Shown: positions 45,031-58,846, counted from the stretch's first letter. The stretch is DNA of 64,000 nt from Leifsonia sp. 1010 (GCF_031455295.1 NZ_JAVDSL010000001.1:930001-994000); one strand, 5' to 3'. Translations and numbers: made by a program. The notes: generated from the sequence alone by a model not told the origin.

Positions 45031-45044
45031 GTTTCACGTGAAAC
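45031..45044. promoter_or_regulatory. parS site 6 (between rsmG and jag)
   Basis: Perfect GTTTCACGTGAAAC filling the gap between the jag stop codon and the rsmG start. Its last base is part of the jag stop codon. Confidence 0.95.
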
Positions 45045-45601
45045 TAAGCGGCGGTGATGACCGTGTAACGGTCGCGGCCTTCGCCTCGCGACGTCGACAC
45101 GTAGCCGCGCTCCGACACGACGTCATGCACGAGCTTCCGCTCGTAAGACGACATGGGCGGAAGCGCCGCCTCGGCCGCTCCCTCGTCGAGGCGCTCGATC
45201 GCGCGGTCGACGAGTCGAGCCAGCTCGGCCTGGCGTGCGTCGCGCGAGCCGGCGATGTCCAGGATGAGGCGAGAGTAACCGCCGGTCTGGTTCTGCACCG
45301 CCAGTCGCGTAAGCTCCTGCAGCGCGGCGACAGTGTCTGCATTGGCCAGGAGCGAGAGGTTCGACGACTCGTCGTCGGTGTTGACCGAGATGTACGCACG
45401 GCCGTTGCGGGTGTCGATGTCGATGTCGCCGTCGATGTCAGCGATGTCGAGCAGCTCCTCGATGTAGTCGGCCGCGATGTCACCCTCGCGGTCAAGATCG
45501 GCAGCAGTCGGCTCGGACGTCTCGGTCGAGACGGGAGCGTCGTCCGCCACCACCTCGGTGAGGTCGGCGGGATCGGGGGAGGAGGTCTGCACGTCGGTCA
45601 T
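45044..45601 (-). CDS. jag: Jag/KhpB-type R3H RNA-binding protein
   Basis: 185-residue protein with an acidic disordered N-terminus (about residues 1-45), a KH-like part (AADYIEELLDIADIDGDIDI...GRAYISV), and a C-terminal R3H domain (MSSYERKLVHDVVSERGYVSTS). Jag/KhpB proteins bind RNA and affect cell elongation and division. It sits 16 bases after yidC, as in most Gram-positive bacteria. Confidence 0.92.
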   Translation of the reverse strand: MTDVQTSSPDPADLTEVVADDAPVSTETSEPTAADLDREGDIAADYIEELLDIADIDGDIDIDTRNGRAYISVNTDDESSNLSLLANADTVAALQELTRLAVQNQTGGYSRLILDIAGSRDARQAELARLVDRAIERLDEGAAEAALPPMSSYERKLVHDVVSERGYVSTSRGEGRDRYTVITAA

Positions 45602-45617
45602 CGGTTGAAGATCCTAA

Positions 45618-46583
45618 CTACTTTCCGGCCTGCTTCTTCGCGCGAGCCTTGCTCACCGGCTGAACGCGCTGAACCTGCTTCTTGGGCTGCTCCTCGACGG
45701 TCAGCACCGTCGCGCCATCCGGCTGGACCAGCTTGCCCTTCTTCGCGAGGCGCGCCTCCCGAGCCTTGGCCGCGTCCGACCCGGGGGTCGGCATGTTACG
45801 GATGACGAGGAACTGCTGACCCATGGTCCACAGGTTCGAGGTCAGCCAGTAGAACATGACGCCGAGCGGGAACGCGAAACCGGAGAAGAGGAAGACGAAG
45901 GGCAGCAGGTAGAGCAGGATGCGCTGCTGCTTGAACTGCGGGCTCGCCTTGGTCTCCGGCGACATGTTCTTCGAGACGATCTGCAGCTGCGTGAGGAACT
46001 GAGACCCGGTCATCAGAATAACCATAACGGCCGCGATGATCATGACGGCGACCTGCGGGGGGTGCGCGTTCATCGCACCCTGGAAGCTCTGGTGCAGCGG
46101 TGCGACGCCGAAGAGCGTCGCATTTCCGAACTGCTGCGCAAGCTCCTCGTTCAGCGGGCCGACACCGGCGTGACCGCTCTGCGCGCCGTTGAGCACCTGG
46201 AAGAGCGAGAAGAAGACAGGCATCTGCAGAAGCAGAGGCAGGCACGAACTCAGCGGGTTGGTGCCGGTCTTCTTGTAGAGCTCCATCGTCTCGCGCGACA
46301 TCGCCTCGCGAGAGAACTGATCCTTCTTGCCCTTGTACTTGTCCTGGATCTTCTTCAGCTGCGGCGCGATCTCCAGCATTCGCCGCTGGTTCTTGATCTG
46401 GCGCACGAAGATCGGGATCAGCGCCGCACGCACGACCACGGTCAGGCCGACGATGGCCAGGACCCAGGTCAGACCCGCGGCCGGGTCGAGACCCATCTGC
46501 GTGAACAGCCAATGGAAGGCGACGAGGATCAGCTCGACGACCCATTTAATGGGCCAGAGGATGAGTCCGATGATGTCAGGCAT
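45618..46583 (-). CDS. yidC: Membrane protein insertase YidC
   Basis: 321-residue YidC/Oxa1 insertase with about five membrane segments and no large periplasmic domain (Gram-positive type). Conserved parts are RAALIPIFVRQIKNQRRMLE, NPLSSCLPLLLQMPVFFSLF and PLGVMFYWLTSNLWTMGQQF. The C-terminal Lys-rich tail is typical and contacts ribosomes. Its start is 9 bases from the yidD stop. Confidence 0.95.
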   Translation of the reverse strand: MPDIIGLILWPIKWVVELILVAFHWLFTQMGLDPAAGLTWVLAIVGLTVVVRAALIPIFVRQIKNQRRMLEIAPQLKKIQDKYKGKKDQFSREAMSRETMELYKKTGTNPLSSCLPLLLQMPVFFSLFQVLNGAQSGHAGVGPLNEELAQQFGNATLFGVAPLHQSFQGAMNAHPPQVAVMIIAAVMVILMTGSQFLTQLQIVSKNMSPETKASPQFKQQRILLYLLPFVFLFSGFAFPLGVMFYWLTSNLWTMGQQFLVIRNMPTPGSDAAKAREARLAKKGKLVQPDGATVLTVEEQPKKQVQRVQPVSKARAKKQAGK

Positions 46584-46592
46584 GACTTCTTG

Positions 46593-46904
46593 CTAGGCCT
46601 TTCCCTGGCTGGTGGCGACGACGAATCCGAACGGGGTCACCCGATACCGCGGCCTCTTCGCCGGGGGGACGTCGTCGACCCCGCCGGCCGCCCACGGATG
46701 GCACCGGGCGATGCGCCGGATGCCGAGGAACGAACCCACGATCACGCCGTGCTGCTGGATGGCCTGCAATGCATAGGCCGAGCACGACGGGTAGTACCGG
46801 CAGACATCGCCGTAGAGCGGTGAGATCACGGCACGATACGCACGCAGCACCAGCACCGCGGCATTGCGCGGCGCGAGGAGCACTGCTGCGAGCGCGGTGT
46901 TCAT
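46593..46904 (-). CDS. yidD: Membrane protein insertion efficiency factor YidD
   Basis: 103-residue YidD with the signature YRAVISPLYGDVCRYYPSCS and AYALQAIQQHGV, and the cysteine pair typical of the family. It helps insert membrane proteins with YidC. Its ATG overlaps the rnpA stop by four bases. Confidence 0.95.
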   Translation of the reverse strand: MNTALAAVLLAPRNAAVLVLRAYRAVISPLYGDVCRYYPSCSAYALQAIQQHGVIVGSFLGIRRIARCHPWAAGGVDDVPPAKRPRYRVTPFGFVVATSQGKA

Positions 46905-47287
46905 GAACGGACGCTGCCCTTACTGAGATGACTGCGGCTGGTGAAACGGGACGATGCCCGTGAGAGCTCTTCGTGCAGGCTAGCCCACGGTGCTTGAACA
47001 GAGGCTGGCAATGCGCGCACGACCACGTCCAGCCCGGCACTATCGCCCAGACCCGGAGAGTAGAGCGGAAGCAGATCGTAGGCGGCGGCCTTGAGCCGGC
47101 GCCGGACCCGGTTCCGCATGACCGCGTTACCGACCGTCTTGCTCACGATAAAGCCGAATCGCACCACACTGGAGTCGGGATTCGGGCGGATGTACGTGAC
47201 GGTGGACGCTCCAGTGAAGCGAGCACCGCGTCGTACGGTCGCCCGGTAGTCCGCCCCCCGCGTGATGCGATTGGCTTTCGCGAGCAC
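46901..47287 (-). CDS. rnpA: Ribonuclease P protein component
   Basis: 128-residue basic RnpA. The RNR-type motif is present (GNAVMRNRVRRRLKAAAYDL), along with the N-terminal LAKANRITRGADYRATVRRG. GTG start, 9 bases after the rpmH stop. It binds the RNase P RNA and helps mature tRNA 5' ends. Confidence 0.95.
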   Translation of the reverse strand: MLAKANRITRGADYRATVRRGARFTGASTVTYIRPNPDSSVVRFGFIVSKTVGNAVMRNRVRRRLKAAAYDLLPLYSPGLGDSAGLDVVVRALPASVQAPWASLHEELSRASSRFTSRSHLSKGSVRS

Positions 47288-47296
47288 CGGAAGCGG

Positions 47297-47434
47297 TTAC
47301 GCCGAAAGCTTCTCGCGGCCCTTGCGGCGGCGAGCGGAGAGGATGGCGCGACCCGCGCGGGTGCGCATGCGCAGACGGAAACCGTGGGTCTTCGCACGCT
47401 TGCGGTTGTTCGGCTGGAAGGTTCTCTTGCTCAT
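47297..47434 (-). CDS. rpmH: 50S ribosomal protein L34
   Basis: 45-residue L34 ([20 protein letters not shown] to [11 protein letters not shown]). The frame runs further upstream, but this ATG gives the invariant start. First gene of the leftward rpmH-rnpA-yidD-yidC-jag-rsmG run, divergent from dnaA. Confidence 0.97.
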   Translation of the reverse strand: MSKRTFQPNNRKRAKTHGFRLRMRTRAGRAILSARRRKGREKLSA

Positions 47435-47881
47435 ATCTATCTCCGTGGTGGTCTCTTCACAGGCCTGTGCTGAGAGAAAGAGCCAGCACGGGGAGGCCAG
47501 GAAAGTTACAGGGCAGCCGCAACGGCCGCAAGTCAACTGATTAAAACTACGGCCTGGGGTGGGACGAGGTCAAACCGATCGAGTCAAATCCACTGATTAT
47601 GCACGGTATTAGCAGGGAAGCGATGGCCGACGCGCCGACGTATGCCGCCGATCGGATTTGATCGCTCTTCTGTGGACAAGTTACCGTGAGGTCGAAAGTT
47701 ATCCCCAGGCCATGCCAATTCTGGCCGGAGATCGCTACGGTATTGCTCACACAGCGGTGGATAACTCTGTGAATACCCACCGGCGGCATCCGAAGCCGCC
47801 AACCCGACGAGAGTCACCGGGGGTCGACTCGTCCCCTCGTCGGGCTGACGGCATCCGCAACACAGACGAAGACGGGGAACG
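47435..47881. other. rpmH-dnaA intergenic region with DnaA-box-like sites
   Basis: About 447 bases with no credible gene. It must hold the divergent rpmH and dnaA promoters. DnaA-box-like sites are TGTGGACAA (47671-47679), TTATCCCCA (47699-47707) and GGTGGATAA (47756-47764), probably for dnaA autoregulation or as part of the origin. Confidence 0.65.
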
Positions 47882-49312
47882 ATGGCAGGCGGCGAAGAGT
47901 CCATAGCTGCGGCATGGCAGGACGTGCTCGGGAAACTCGAGACGGACGACCGGATCACCCCGCAGCTGTACGGGTTCCTCAGCCTGGTCGAGCCCAAGGG
48001 CATCATGGCCGGCACCTTCTATCTGGAGGTGCCCAACGAGTTCACCCGCGGAATGATCGAGCAGCGCAGCCGGGTCCCGCTCCTCCACGCGATCGGCTCG
48101 CTCGACGATGAGCTGCAGGTCAACACCTTTGCAATCGTGGTGAACCCGGAGATCCAGCAGGACACCATGGCCGGTTCGGCGCCCGAGACCGACTCCGCGC
48201 CTTCTTATGTCGAGCAAGCTGCACCGGTCATCTCGACCCCCACTGAGATCACCGCACCGCCGCGCGGCGGCGACACCCGGCTCAATGCCAAGTACAGCTT
48301 CGACAACTTCGTTATCGGCCAGTCCAACCGCTTCGCTCACGCGGCCGCGGTGGCGGTCGCCGAGGCGCCGGCCAAGGCGTACAACCCGCTCTTCATCTAC
48401 GGCGATTCCGGACTCGGCAAGACGCACCTTCTCCACGCGATCGGTCACTACGCGATGAGCCTCTACCCGGGGATCCGGGTTCGCTACGTCTCGTCGGAGG
48501 AGTTCACGAACGACTTCATCAACTCGATCGCGAACAACCGCGGCTCGTCGTTCCAGGCGCGCTACCGCAACATCGACATCCTGCTGATCGACGACATCCA
48601 GTTCCTCCAGAGGGCGGTCGAGACGCAGGAGGCGTTCTTCCACACCTTCAACACGCTCCACGACCACAACAAGCAGGTGGTCATCACCTCCGACCTCCCG
48701 CCGAAGCACCTCACCGGCTTCGAGGACCGTATGCGGTCGCGCTTCGAGTGGGGTCTGATCACCGACGTCCAGGTGCCCGACCTCGAGACCCGCATCGCGA
48801 TCCTCCGCAAGAAGGCGCAGAGCGAGAAGATCCAGGTACCGGACGACATCCTGGAGTTCATGGCGTCGAAGGTGTCGAGCAACATCCGGGAGCTCGAGGG
48901 CACGCTCATCCGTGTGACCGCCTTCGCGAGCCTGAACCGCACGCCCGTCGACATGCCGCTGGTGCAGACCGTGCTGAAGGACCTCATCACGCTGGACGAC
49001 GACAACGTCATCGCGCCGACGGACATCATCACCAACACGGCCGAGTACTTCAAGCTCAGCGTCGATGACCTCTACGGCTCCAGCCGTTCGCAGGCGGTCG
49101 CCACGGCCCGACAGATCGCCATGTATCTGTGCCGCGAGCTCACGAACCTCTCTCTGCCCAAGATCGGCCAGTTGTTCGGCGGCCGCGACCACACCACCGT
49201 CATGTACGCCAACAAGAAGATCAGTGAGCTCATGAAGGAGCGTCGCTCGATCTACAACCAGGTCACCGAGCTCACGAGCCGGATCAAGCAGAATCACCGC
49301 TACGGCAAGTAG
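47882..49312 (+). CDS. dnaA: Chromosomal replication initiator DnaA
   Basis: 476-residue initiator. Domain I is residues 1-90, followed by a short variable domain II (about 100-130). The AAA+ domain has Walker A YGDSGLGKTHLLHAIG and Walker B ILLIDDIQFL, and the C-terminal DNA-binding domain IV has the signature LFGGRDHTTVMYANKKI. Domain II is much shorter than in Streptomyces, in keeping with Microbacteriaceae. ATG start with GGGGAACG upstream. Confidence 0.97.
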   Translation: MAGGEESIAAAWQDVLGKLETDDRITPQLYGFLSLVEPKGIMAGTFYLEVPNEFTRGMIEQRSRVPLLHAIGSLDDELQVNTFAIVVNPEIQQDTMAGSAPETDSAPSYVEQAAPVISTPTEITAPPRGGDTRLNAKYSFDNFVIGQSNRFAHAAAVAVAEAPAKAYNPLFIYGDSGLGKTHLLHAIGHYAMSLYPGIRVRYVSSEEFTNDFINSIANNRGSSFQARYRNIDILLIDDIQFLQRAVETQEAFFHTFNTLHDHNKQVVITSDLPPKHLTGFEDRMRSRFEWGLITDVQVPDLETRIAILRKKAQSEKIQVPDDILEFMASKVSSNIRELEGTLIRVTAFASLNRTPVDMPLVQTVLKDLITLDDDNVIAPTDIITNTAEYFKLSVDDLYGSSRSQAVATARQIAMYLCRELTNLSLPKIGQLFGGRDHTTVMYANKKISELMKERRSIYNQVTELTSRIKQNHRYGK

Positions 49313-49725
49313 CGACGCGCCCCTCTAGCGCAGAACTTATCCACATATCCATCCCCAGAGTGGGGACAAAGCGTTATTAACACTTGTGGATAACTTGTGG
49401 AGAGCTTCCGGAGAACCACACGTTTAATGGGGACTGCGATCCGGATGCTGTGAAAAGGCGTCGCTCGGTCGCATCCCTGCGGATCGTTGTGAACACCCGG
49501 AATCCTCAGGTCATCAACAAGTCACCGACGTGTAGTTCCCAGTCGTCGCGCGGCTTCAACAGAGTTATCCACATTTTCCACAGCGGTTAACACGATTACT
49601 CCTTAACTCTTTTCAATGAGGGCGGACGACAACCTCAAGGGGTCGGGGGAGCGCCGCTTCAGCGTCACAAGGCAGGCGCTAGGATTTGTGACGTCCGTGA
49701 CCGTCAAGCCGACAGAGGTGACTTC
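49313..49725. other. Chromosomal origin of replication (oriC)
   Basis: 413-base dnaA-dnaN spacer with three perfect DnaA boxes: TTATCCACA (49337-49345), TGTGGATAA (49385-49393) and TTATCCACA (49565-49573). The last is followed directly by TTTTCCACA (49574-49582). Weaker sites are TGGGGACAA (49361-49369) and TGTGGAGAG (49396-49404). An AT-rich stretch at about 49585-49620, just after the box pair and before dnaN, is a good candidate for the unwinding element. Gene direction diverges around dnaA, consistent with bidirectional replication from here. Confidence 0.88.
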
Positions 49726-50871
49726 GTGAAGTTCCAAGCCAATCGGGATGTGTTCAGCGAGGCTGTCTCCTTCGCGGTGAAGCTCCTGCCGCAGCGGACG
49801 ACCCTGCCCATCCTGAGCGGTGTCCTCATCGAGACGACGGACGACGGGCTTCAGCTGTCATCCTTCGACTACGAGGTGTCGGCCCAGACCCAGATCGCCG
49901 CAGAGGTCGAAGAGCCCGGACGCGTCCTGGTCTCCGGCCGCCTCCTCGCTGAGATCGCCTCGAAGCTTCCGAACGCACCGGTGCAGTTCTCGACCGAGGA
50001 GTCGAAGATCGTCGTTCGTGCCGGATCGGCGAACTTCACCCTGCTGTCCATGCCGGTCGAGGAATACCCGAGCATCCCGCAGGTGGGCGGCGATGCCGGT
50101 CTGGTGCCCGCGGAGGAATTCGCCGAAGCTGTGGCGCAGGTGGGCGTCGCCGCTTCGCGCGACGATGTGACCCCCGTGATCACCGGCGTGCAGCTCGAGG
50201 TCGGCGACAACACGCTGGGACTCGTCGCCACCGACCGGTACCGTGTCGCCGTTCGCGAGATCGACTGGGACAACGGCACCACCTCGGGTGAGCCCGTCAC
50301 CGCGCTCGTTCCGGCACGGACGCTCACCGAGATCGGCAAGACCTTCGGGCACAGCGGGAACGTCTCCATCTCCATCACGAACCGCGAGGACCGGGAGCTG
50401 ATCGCGTTCACCGCGGACAGGAAGACCGTCACGTCGCTCCTGATCAAGGGCAACTTCCCCCCGGTCCGCCGGCTGTTCCCCGAGCAGGTAGACAACTACG
50501 CGGTGATGAACACCGCCGAGCTCATCGAGGCGACCCGCCGAGTCGCTCTCGTCCTCGAGCGCGAGGCCGCGCTCCGCTACACCTTCACCGCCGACGGGCT
50601 GACGCTGGAAGCGATCGGATCCGAACAGGCGCAGGCATCCGAGAGCATCGACGCTCTTCTCACTGGCCAGGAGACGGTGGTTTCATTGAAGCCGCAGTTC
50701 CTGCTCGATGGTCTCGGTGCGGTGCACTCGGAATTCGTGCGCATCTCGTTCACCAAGACCGAGAACCCCAACAAGCCGGGCCCTGTGCTCATCACGAGCC
50801 AGACGTCCAAGGATCAGGCAGGAGCGGACTCTTACAAGTATCTGCTCCAGCCCAACCTGCTCCTGCGCTAG
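49726..50871 (+). CDS. dnaN: DNA polymerase III beta subunit (sliding clamp)
   Basis: 381-residue clamp made of three similar domains. The start MKFQANRDVFSEAVSFAVKL, the middle VAASRDDVTPVITGVQLEV and the end YKYLLQPNLLLR are typical. GTG start with AGAGGTGACTTC ahead of it. It follows oriC directly. Confidence 0.97.
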   Translation: MKFQANRDVFSEAVSFAVKLLPQRTTLPILSGVLIETTDDGLQLSSFDYEVSAQTQIAAEVEEPGRVLVSGRLLAEIASKLPNAPVQFSTEESKIVVRAGSANFTLLSMPVEEYPSIPQVGGDAGLVPAEEFAEAVAQVGVAASRDDVTPVITGVQLEVGDNTLGLVATDRYRVAVREIDWDNGTTSGEPVTALVPARTLTEIGKTFGHSGNVSISITNREDRELIAFTADRKTVTSLLIKGNFPPVRRLFPEQVDNYAVMNTAELIEATRRVALVLEREAALRYTFTADGLTLEAIGSEQAQASESIDALLTGQETVVSLKPQFLLDGLGAVHSEFVRISFTKTENPNKPGPVLITSQTSKDQAGADSYKYLLQPNLLLR

Positions 50872-50909
50872 ATCCCGGCGCCGCTGAAGCAAAGAAGAGA
50901 AGGACAATC

Positions 50910-51797
50910 ATGCACATCGGCCTCATCGGTCTCGGACGCATGGGCAACAACATGCGTGCTCGTCTCGAGAAGAACGGCATCGACGTCACCGGCTACGACA
51001 CGAACCCCGAGGTCTCCGACGTCGCGACCGTGGCCGACCTCGTCGCGGCGCTCCCCGCTCCGCGCACCGTCTGGGTCATGGTGCCCGCCGGCCAGATCAC
51101 CGACTCGGTGATCCGCGAGCTCGAGCCGCTGCTCGAGAAGGGTGACCTCGTCATCGACGGCGGAAACTCCAAGTTCACGGAGGACTTCAAGCACTCCGAG
51201 CTCCTCGCGCCGCGCGGTGTCGACTTCATGGACGTCGGTGTCTCCGGCGGAATCTGGGGCCTGGAGAACGGTTACGGCCTGATGGTCGGCGGTTCGGCCG
51301 AGCAGGTCGAGCGCGTGATGCCCGTCTTCGACGCGCTGCGTCCCGAGGGTCCGCGCGACGAGGGATTCGTCCACGTCGGCGAGGTCGGTGCGGGTCACTA
51401 CGCGAAGATGGTGCACAACGGCATCGAGTACGCGCTGATGCAGGCATATGCCGAGGGATACGAGCTCCTCGACACCCGCAAGGACATCATCAAGGACGTC
51501 ACGGGCACCTTCAAGGCCTGGCAGCGCGGAACGGTCGTGCGGTCGTGGCTGCTCGACCTGCTCGTCCGCGCCCTGGAGCAGGACCCGGAGTTCGAGCACA
51601 TCGAGGGCTACGTGCAGGATTCGGGCGAGGGTCGCTGGACCGTCGAGGAGGCGCTCAACAACGCCGTCCCCGTTCCGACGATCAGCGCCTCGATTTTCGC
51701 GCGCTTCGTCTCGCGCCAGGAGGACTCGCCGGCCATGAAGGCGGTCGCCGCCCTGCGCAACCAGTTCGGCGGCCACGCCGTCAAGGCCGTCGACTGA
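50910..51797 (+). CDS. gnd: 6-phosphogluconate dehydrogenase, short form
   Basis: 295-residue decarboxylating dehydrogenase of the short (about 300-residue) class, which usually prefers NAD. It has the nucleotide motif GLIGLGRMGNNM, the catalytic segment DVGVSGGIWGLENGYGLM, the Lys in GAGHYAKMVHNGIEY, and a short C-terminal helical domain. The long (about 470-residue) NADP form is not here. Its position between dnaN and recF is common in Actinobacteria. Confidence 0.94.
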   Translation: MHIGLIGLGRMGNNMRARLEKNGIDVTGYDTNPEVSDVATVADLVAALPAPRTVWVMVPAGQITDSVIRELEPLLEKGDLVIDGGNSKFTEDFKHSELLAPRGVDFMDVGVSGGIWGLENGYGLMVGGSAEQVERVMPVFDALRPEGPRDEGFVHVGEVGAGHYAKMVHNGIEYALMQAYAEGYELLDTRKDIIKDVTGTFKAWQRGTVVRSWLLDLLVRALEQDPEFEHIEGYVQDSGEGRWTVEEALNNAVPVPTISASIFARFVSRQEDSPAMKAVAALRNQFGGHAVKAVD

Positions 51798-51818
51798 GAC
51801 GCGTGAACTGAAAACTCT

Positions 51819-52985
51819 GTGCGTGTCACTCATCTCTCCCTGACCGACTTCCGCAATTACCGCACTGCGGAGGTGCCGTTCGCGGCCGGCGCGAACCTCT
51901 TCGTCGGCCGCAACGGCCAGGGAAAGACGAATCTCGTCGAATCGCTCGGCTACCTGAGCACCCTCGGGTCGCATCGGGTGTCGAGCGATCAGGCGATGAT
52001 CCGCAAGGATGCCGACGCGGCGATCGTCCGGGCGCGCATCCAGCACGAGGGCCGGGAGATCCTCGTCGAGGTGCAGCTGAACCGCAGCTCACCGAACCGC
52101 GCCCAGGTGAATCGGGCCGCGATCAAGCCGCGTGAATTGCCGCGGTATTTCTCGAGCGTTCTCTTCGCACCGGAGGACCTCGCTCTGGTCCGGGGCGAGC
52201 CGGGCATCCGCCGACGCTTCCTTGATCAGCTGCTGATCCAGCGGAACCCGCGGTTCTCGGCCGTCATCGCCGACTACGAGCGCGTGCTGAAGCAACGGAA
52301 CACGCTGCTCAAGTCGGCGCGCGCCTCCCGTGTGCGGGAGGATCAGCTAGGCACTCTCGAGATCTGGGACGATCGGCTCGTCCAGCTCGGTTCCGAGCTG
52401 ATGGATGCGCGTCTCGACCTGGTCGGGCGCTTGAGCGATCCCCTCGTCGCGGCCTACCGCTCGGTCGCCGGCGACGACCATCATCCGCGACTGCTCCCGC
52501 AGCTCACCGTCTACGGTGCGCACGTCGACGAGGAGGATGGCGCGACGGAAGAGGATGTAACGGGCTCACCCGGTGTCGCGACCCCGGAGGCGTTCCGGCG
52601 GGCGCTCGCGGCCGTGCGCCGCAAGGAGCTCGATCGCGGTCTCACGCTGGTCGGACCGCACCGCGATGATGTGCTGTTCGAGCTGAATGCTCTTCCCGCG
52701 AAGGGATACGCCAGCCACGGTGAATCGTGGTCGTTCGCCCTGGCACTCAAGCTGGCCTCGGCGGAACTGCTCCGCCAGGAGTCGACGACCGGCGACCCTG
52801 TGCTCATCCTCGACGACGTCTTCGCCGAACTCGACCAGGCTCGGCGGCGGATGCTCGCAACCGCCGTGGCCGGTTACGAGCAGGTGCTGATCACCGCGGC
52901 CGTTTACGACGACGTGCCGGACGAGCTCACTGCGCACACGGTCCGCATCGAAGCGGGCAGCATCGTGGAGACGCCCGATGCCTGA
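51819..52985 (+). CDS. recF: DNA repair/replication protein RecF
   Basis: 388-residue SMC-like ATPase that loads RecA at gaps. It has Walker A GRNGQGKTNLVESLGYL, the signature in SWSFALALKLASAELL, and Walker B PVLILDDVFAELDQ. GTG start. The stop overlaps the start of the DUF721 gene by eight bases. Confidence 0.95.
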   Translation: MRVTHLSLTDFRNYRTAEVPFAAGANLFVGRNGQGKTNLVESLGYLSTLGSHRVSSDQAMIRKDADAAIVRARIQHEGREILVEVQLNRSSPNRAQVNRAAIKPRELPRYFSSVLFAPEDLALVRGEPGIRRRFLDQLLIQRNPRFSAVIADYERVLKQRNTLLKSARASRVREDQLGTLEIWDDRLVQLGSELMDARLDLVGRLSDPLVAAYRSVAGDDHHPRLLPQLTVYGAHVDEEDGATEEDVTGSPGVATPEAFRRALAAVRRKELDRGLTLVGPHRDDVLFELNALPAKGYASHGESWSFALALKLASAELLRQESTTGDPVLILDDVFAELDQARRRMLATAVAGYEQVLITAAVYDDVPDELTAHTVRIEAGSIVETPDA

Positions 52986-53487
52986 TCGCGCAACCCGCAA
53001 CACGCCGAGCGAGAGCGAGGCGTCCGCCGTCTATCTGCGGCTGAAGGCGCTGTTCACCGGCACGACCTCCCGAAGCCGCCGCGGCCCGCGTCGCGAGGAG
53101 AGCACGACCGGCAGCCAGCCCTTCGGGTCGGGGCGCGACCCGCGCGGTGTCGGTGACGTCGTCGACGCGCTCGCGGCGCAGCTCGGCTGGACCTCCGCCC
53201 TCGCAAAGTCCGACCTGCTCGAAGGATGGCGTGAACTGGCGGGGGAGGAGACCGCGAAGCACGCCGAACCGGACCAGATCGCAGACGGCGTCCTCGTGGT
53301 CCGGTGCGAGTCGACGGCATGGGCGACGCAGCTGCGGATGATGCGATCGGAGCTTCTCGCGCGCATCGCGGAGCGATTCCCCGAGGCGGGCATCGAGTCG
53401 ATCCGTTTTCAAGGGCCGGACGCCCCCTCCTGGAAAAGAGGCCCCAGGTCGATTCCAGGGCGTGGCCCGCGCGATACTTACGGCTGA
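52978..53487 (+). CDS. DUF721 (DciA-like) protein
   Basis: 169-residue protein of the DUF721 family, related to DciA, which in many bacteria loads or assists the DnaB helicase. The conserved part is residues 70-140 (GWTSALAKSDLLEGWRELAG and LVVRCESTAWATQLRMMRSE). N- and C-terminal tails are basic. It overlaps recF and precedes gyrB, the usual actinobacterial location. No DnaC is seen in the window, so a DciA role for helicase loading is reasonable. Confidence 0.87.
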   Translation: MPDRATRNTPSESEASAVYLRLKALFTGTTSRSRRGPRREESTTGSQPFGSGRDPRGVGDVVDALAAQLGWTSALAKSDLLEGWRELAGEETAKHAEPDQIADGVLVVRCESTAWATQLRMMRSELLARIAERFPEAGIESIRFQGPDAPSWKRGPRSIPGRGPRDTYG

Positions 53488-53604
53488 GAGCGCAAAAGAG
53501 GTCGCCACAGTGCGGAAAAAGCCTCAGACGGCCGTTTTCGGGGATTTCGGCCCCCGTCTCTTGGTAGAATGGAACGTCACTGTTGAGTGCGGTCAGGAGC
53601 CTAA

Positions 53605-55611
<2,007 letters not shown>

Positions 55612-55658
55612 TGCTCCGGCATGGATGAACGACGAGGGATCGCGAGGGAGAGAAGACT

Positions 55659-58200
<2,542 letters not shown>

Positions 58201-58211
<11 letters not shown>

Positions 58212-58614
58212 CGTCGCCGAGAAGTTGGCCAAGAAGTCGTCCCGTCGACCCGCATCCGCGAAGCAGGTGCGGCTGAAGCTGGTGTACATCGACTTCTGGT
58301 CGACCGTGAAGCTGTCGTTCCTCGCCGGGATCTGCCTCGCGATCATCGCCATCGTCGGTACGTTCCTGATCTGGACCGTGCTCGACCGCACCGGCATCTT
58401 CGACCAGGTGAACAGCCTGTTCAAGGACATCTCGGGCGCCGGCGGCAGCGACCTCCGCTCGGTCCTCGGGCTCGGTCAGGTGATGGGCTTCTCGCTCATC
58501 GTGGCCATCCTCGACATCGTCGTGGTGACCGCCCTGGGCGCCGTGTTCGCGCTGCTGTACAACCTCTCGGTGAAGATCACCGGCGGTCTCCTGGTCGGTT
58601 TCACCAACAACTGA
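58201..58614 (+). CDS. DUF3566 membrane protein
   Basis: 137-residue protein with a basic N-terminus and two membrane segments (about residues 37-60 and 97-123). The [20 protein letters not shown] and [20 protein letters not shown] motifs are typical of DUF3566, found after gyrA in Actinobacteria. It lacks the long Pro/Ala-rich N-terminal extension of some homologues. The ATG overlaps the end of gyrA by 11 bases. Function unknown. Confidence 0.88.
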
Positions 58615-58664
58615 CCGATTTCGCAATGCTCGGGCAGATCGGGTAGTCTCGTATCTGCCCATTC

Positions 58665-58741
58665 GGGGATATAGCTCAGGCGGTTAGAGCGCTTCGCTGA
58701 TAACGAAGAGGTCCGAGGTTCAAGTCCTCGTATCCCCACCA
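58665..58741 (+). tRNA. tRNA-Ile (GAT)
   Basis: 77 bases with a 7-bp acceptor stem (GGGGATA with TATCCCC), a D arm, and an anticodon stem-loop CTTCG-CTGATAA-CGAAG giving anticodon GAT. The T arm contains GGTTCAAGTCC. The 3' CCA is encoded (58739-58741). It follows gyrA-DUF3566 in the usual actinobacterial order. Confidence 0.97.
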
Positions 58742-58752
58742 TCACCTCATAC

Positions 58753-58825
58753 GGGGCCTTAGCTCAGTTGGTAGAGCGCCTGCTTTGCAAGCAGGATGTC
58801 AGGAGTTCGAATCTCCTAGGCTCCA
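58753..58825 (+). tRNA. tRNA-Ala (TGC)
   Basis: 73 bases to the discriminator A. The acceptor stem is GGGGCCT with AGGCTCC (one G-T pair), and the anticodon stem-loop CCTGC-TTTGCAA-GCAGG gives TGC. The T arm has GTTCGAATC. The bases after the discriminator are CCC, so CCA is not encoded and must be added by the Cca enzyme. It lies 11 bases from tRNA-Ile, likely one transcript. Confidence 0.97.
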
Positions 58826-58846
58826 CCCTTACGGGTCTGTCGCGGT

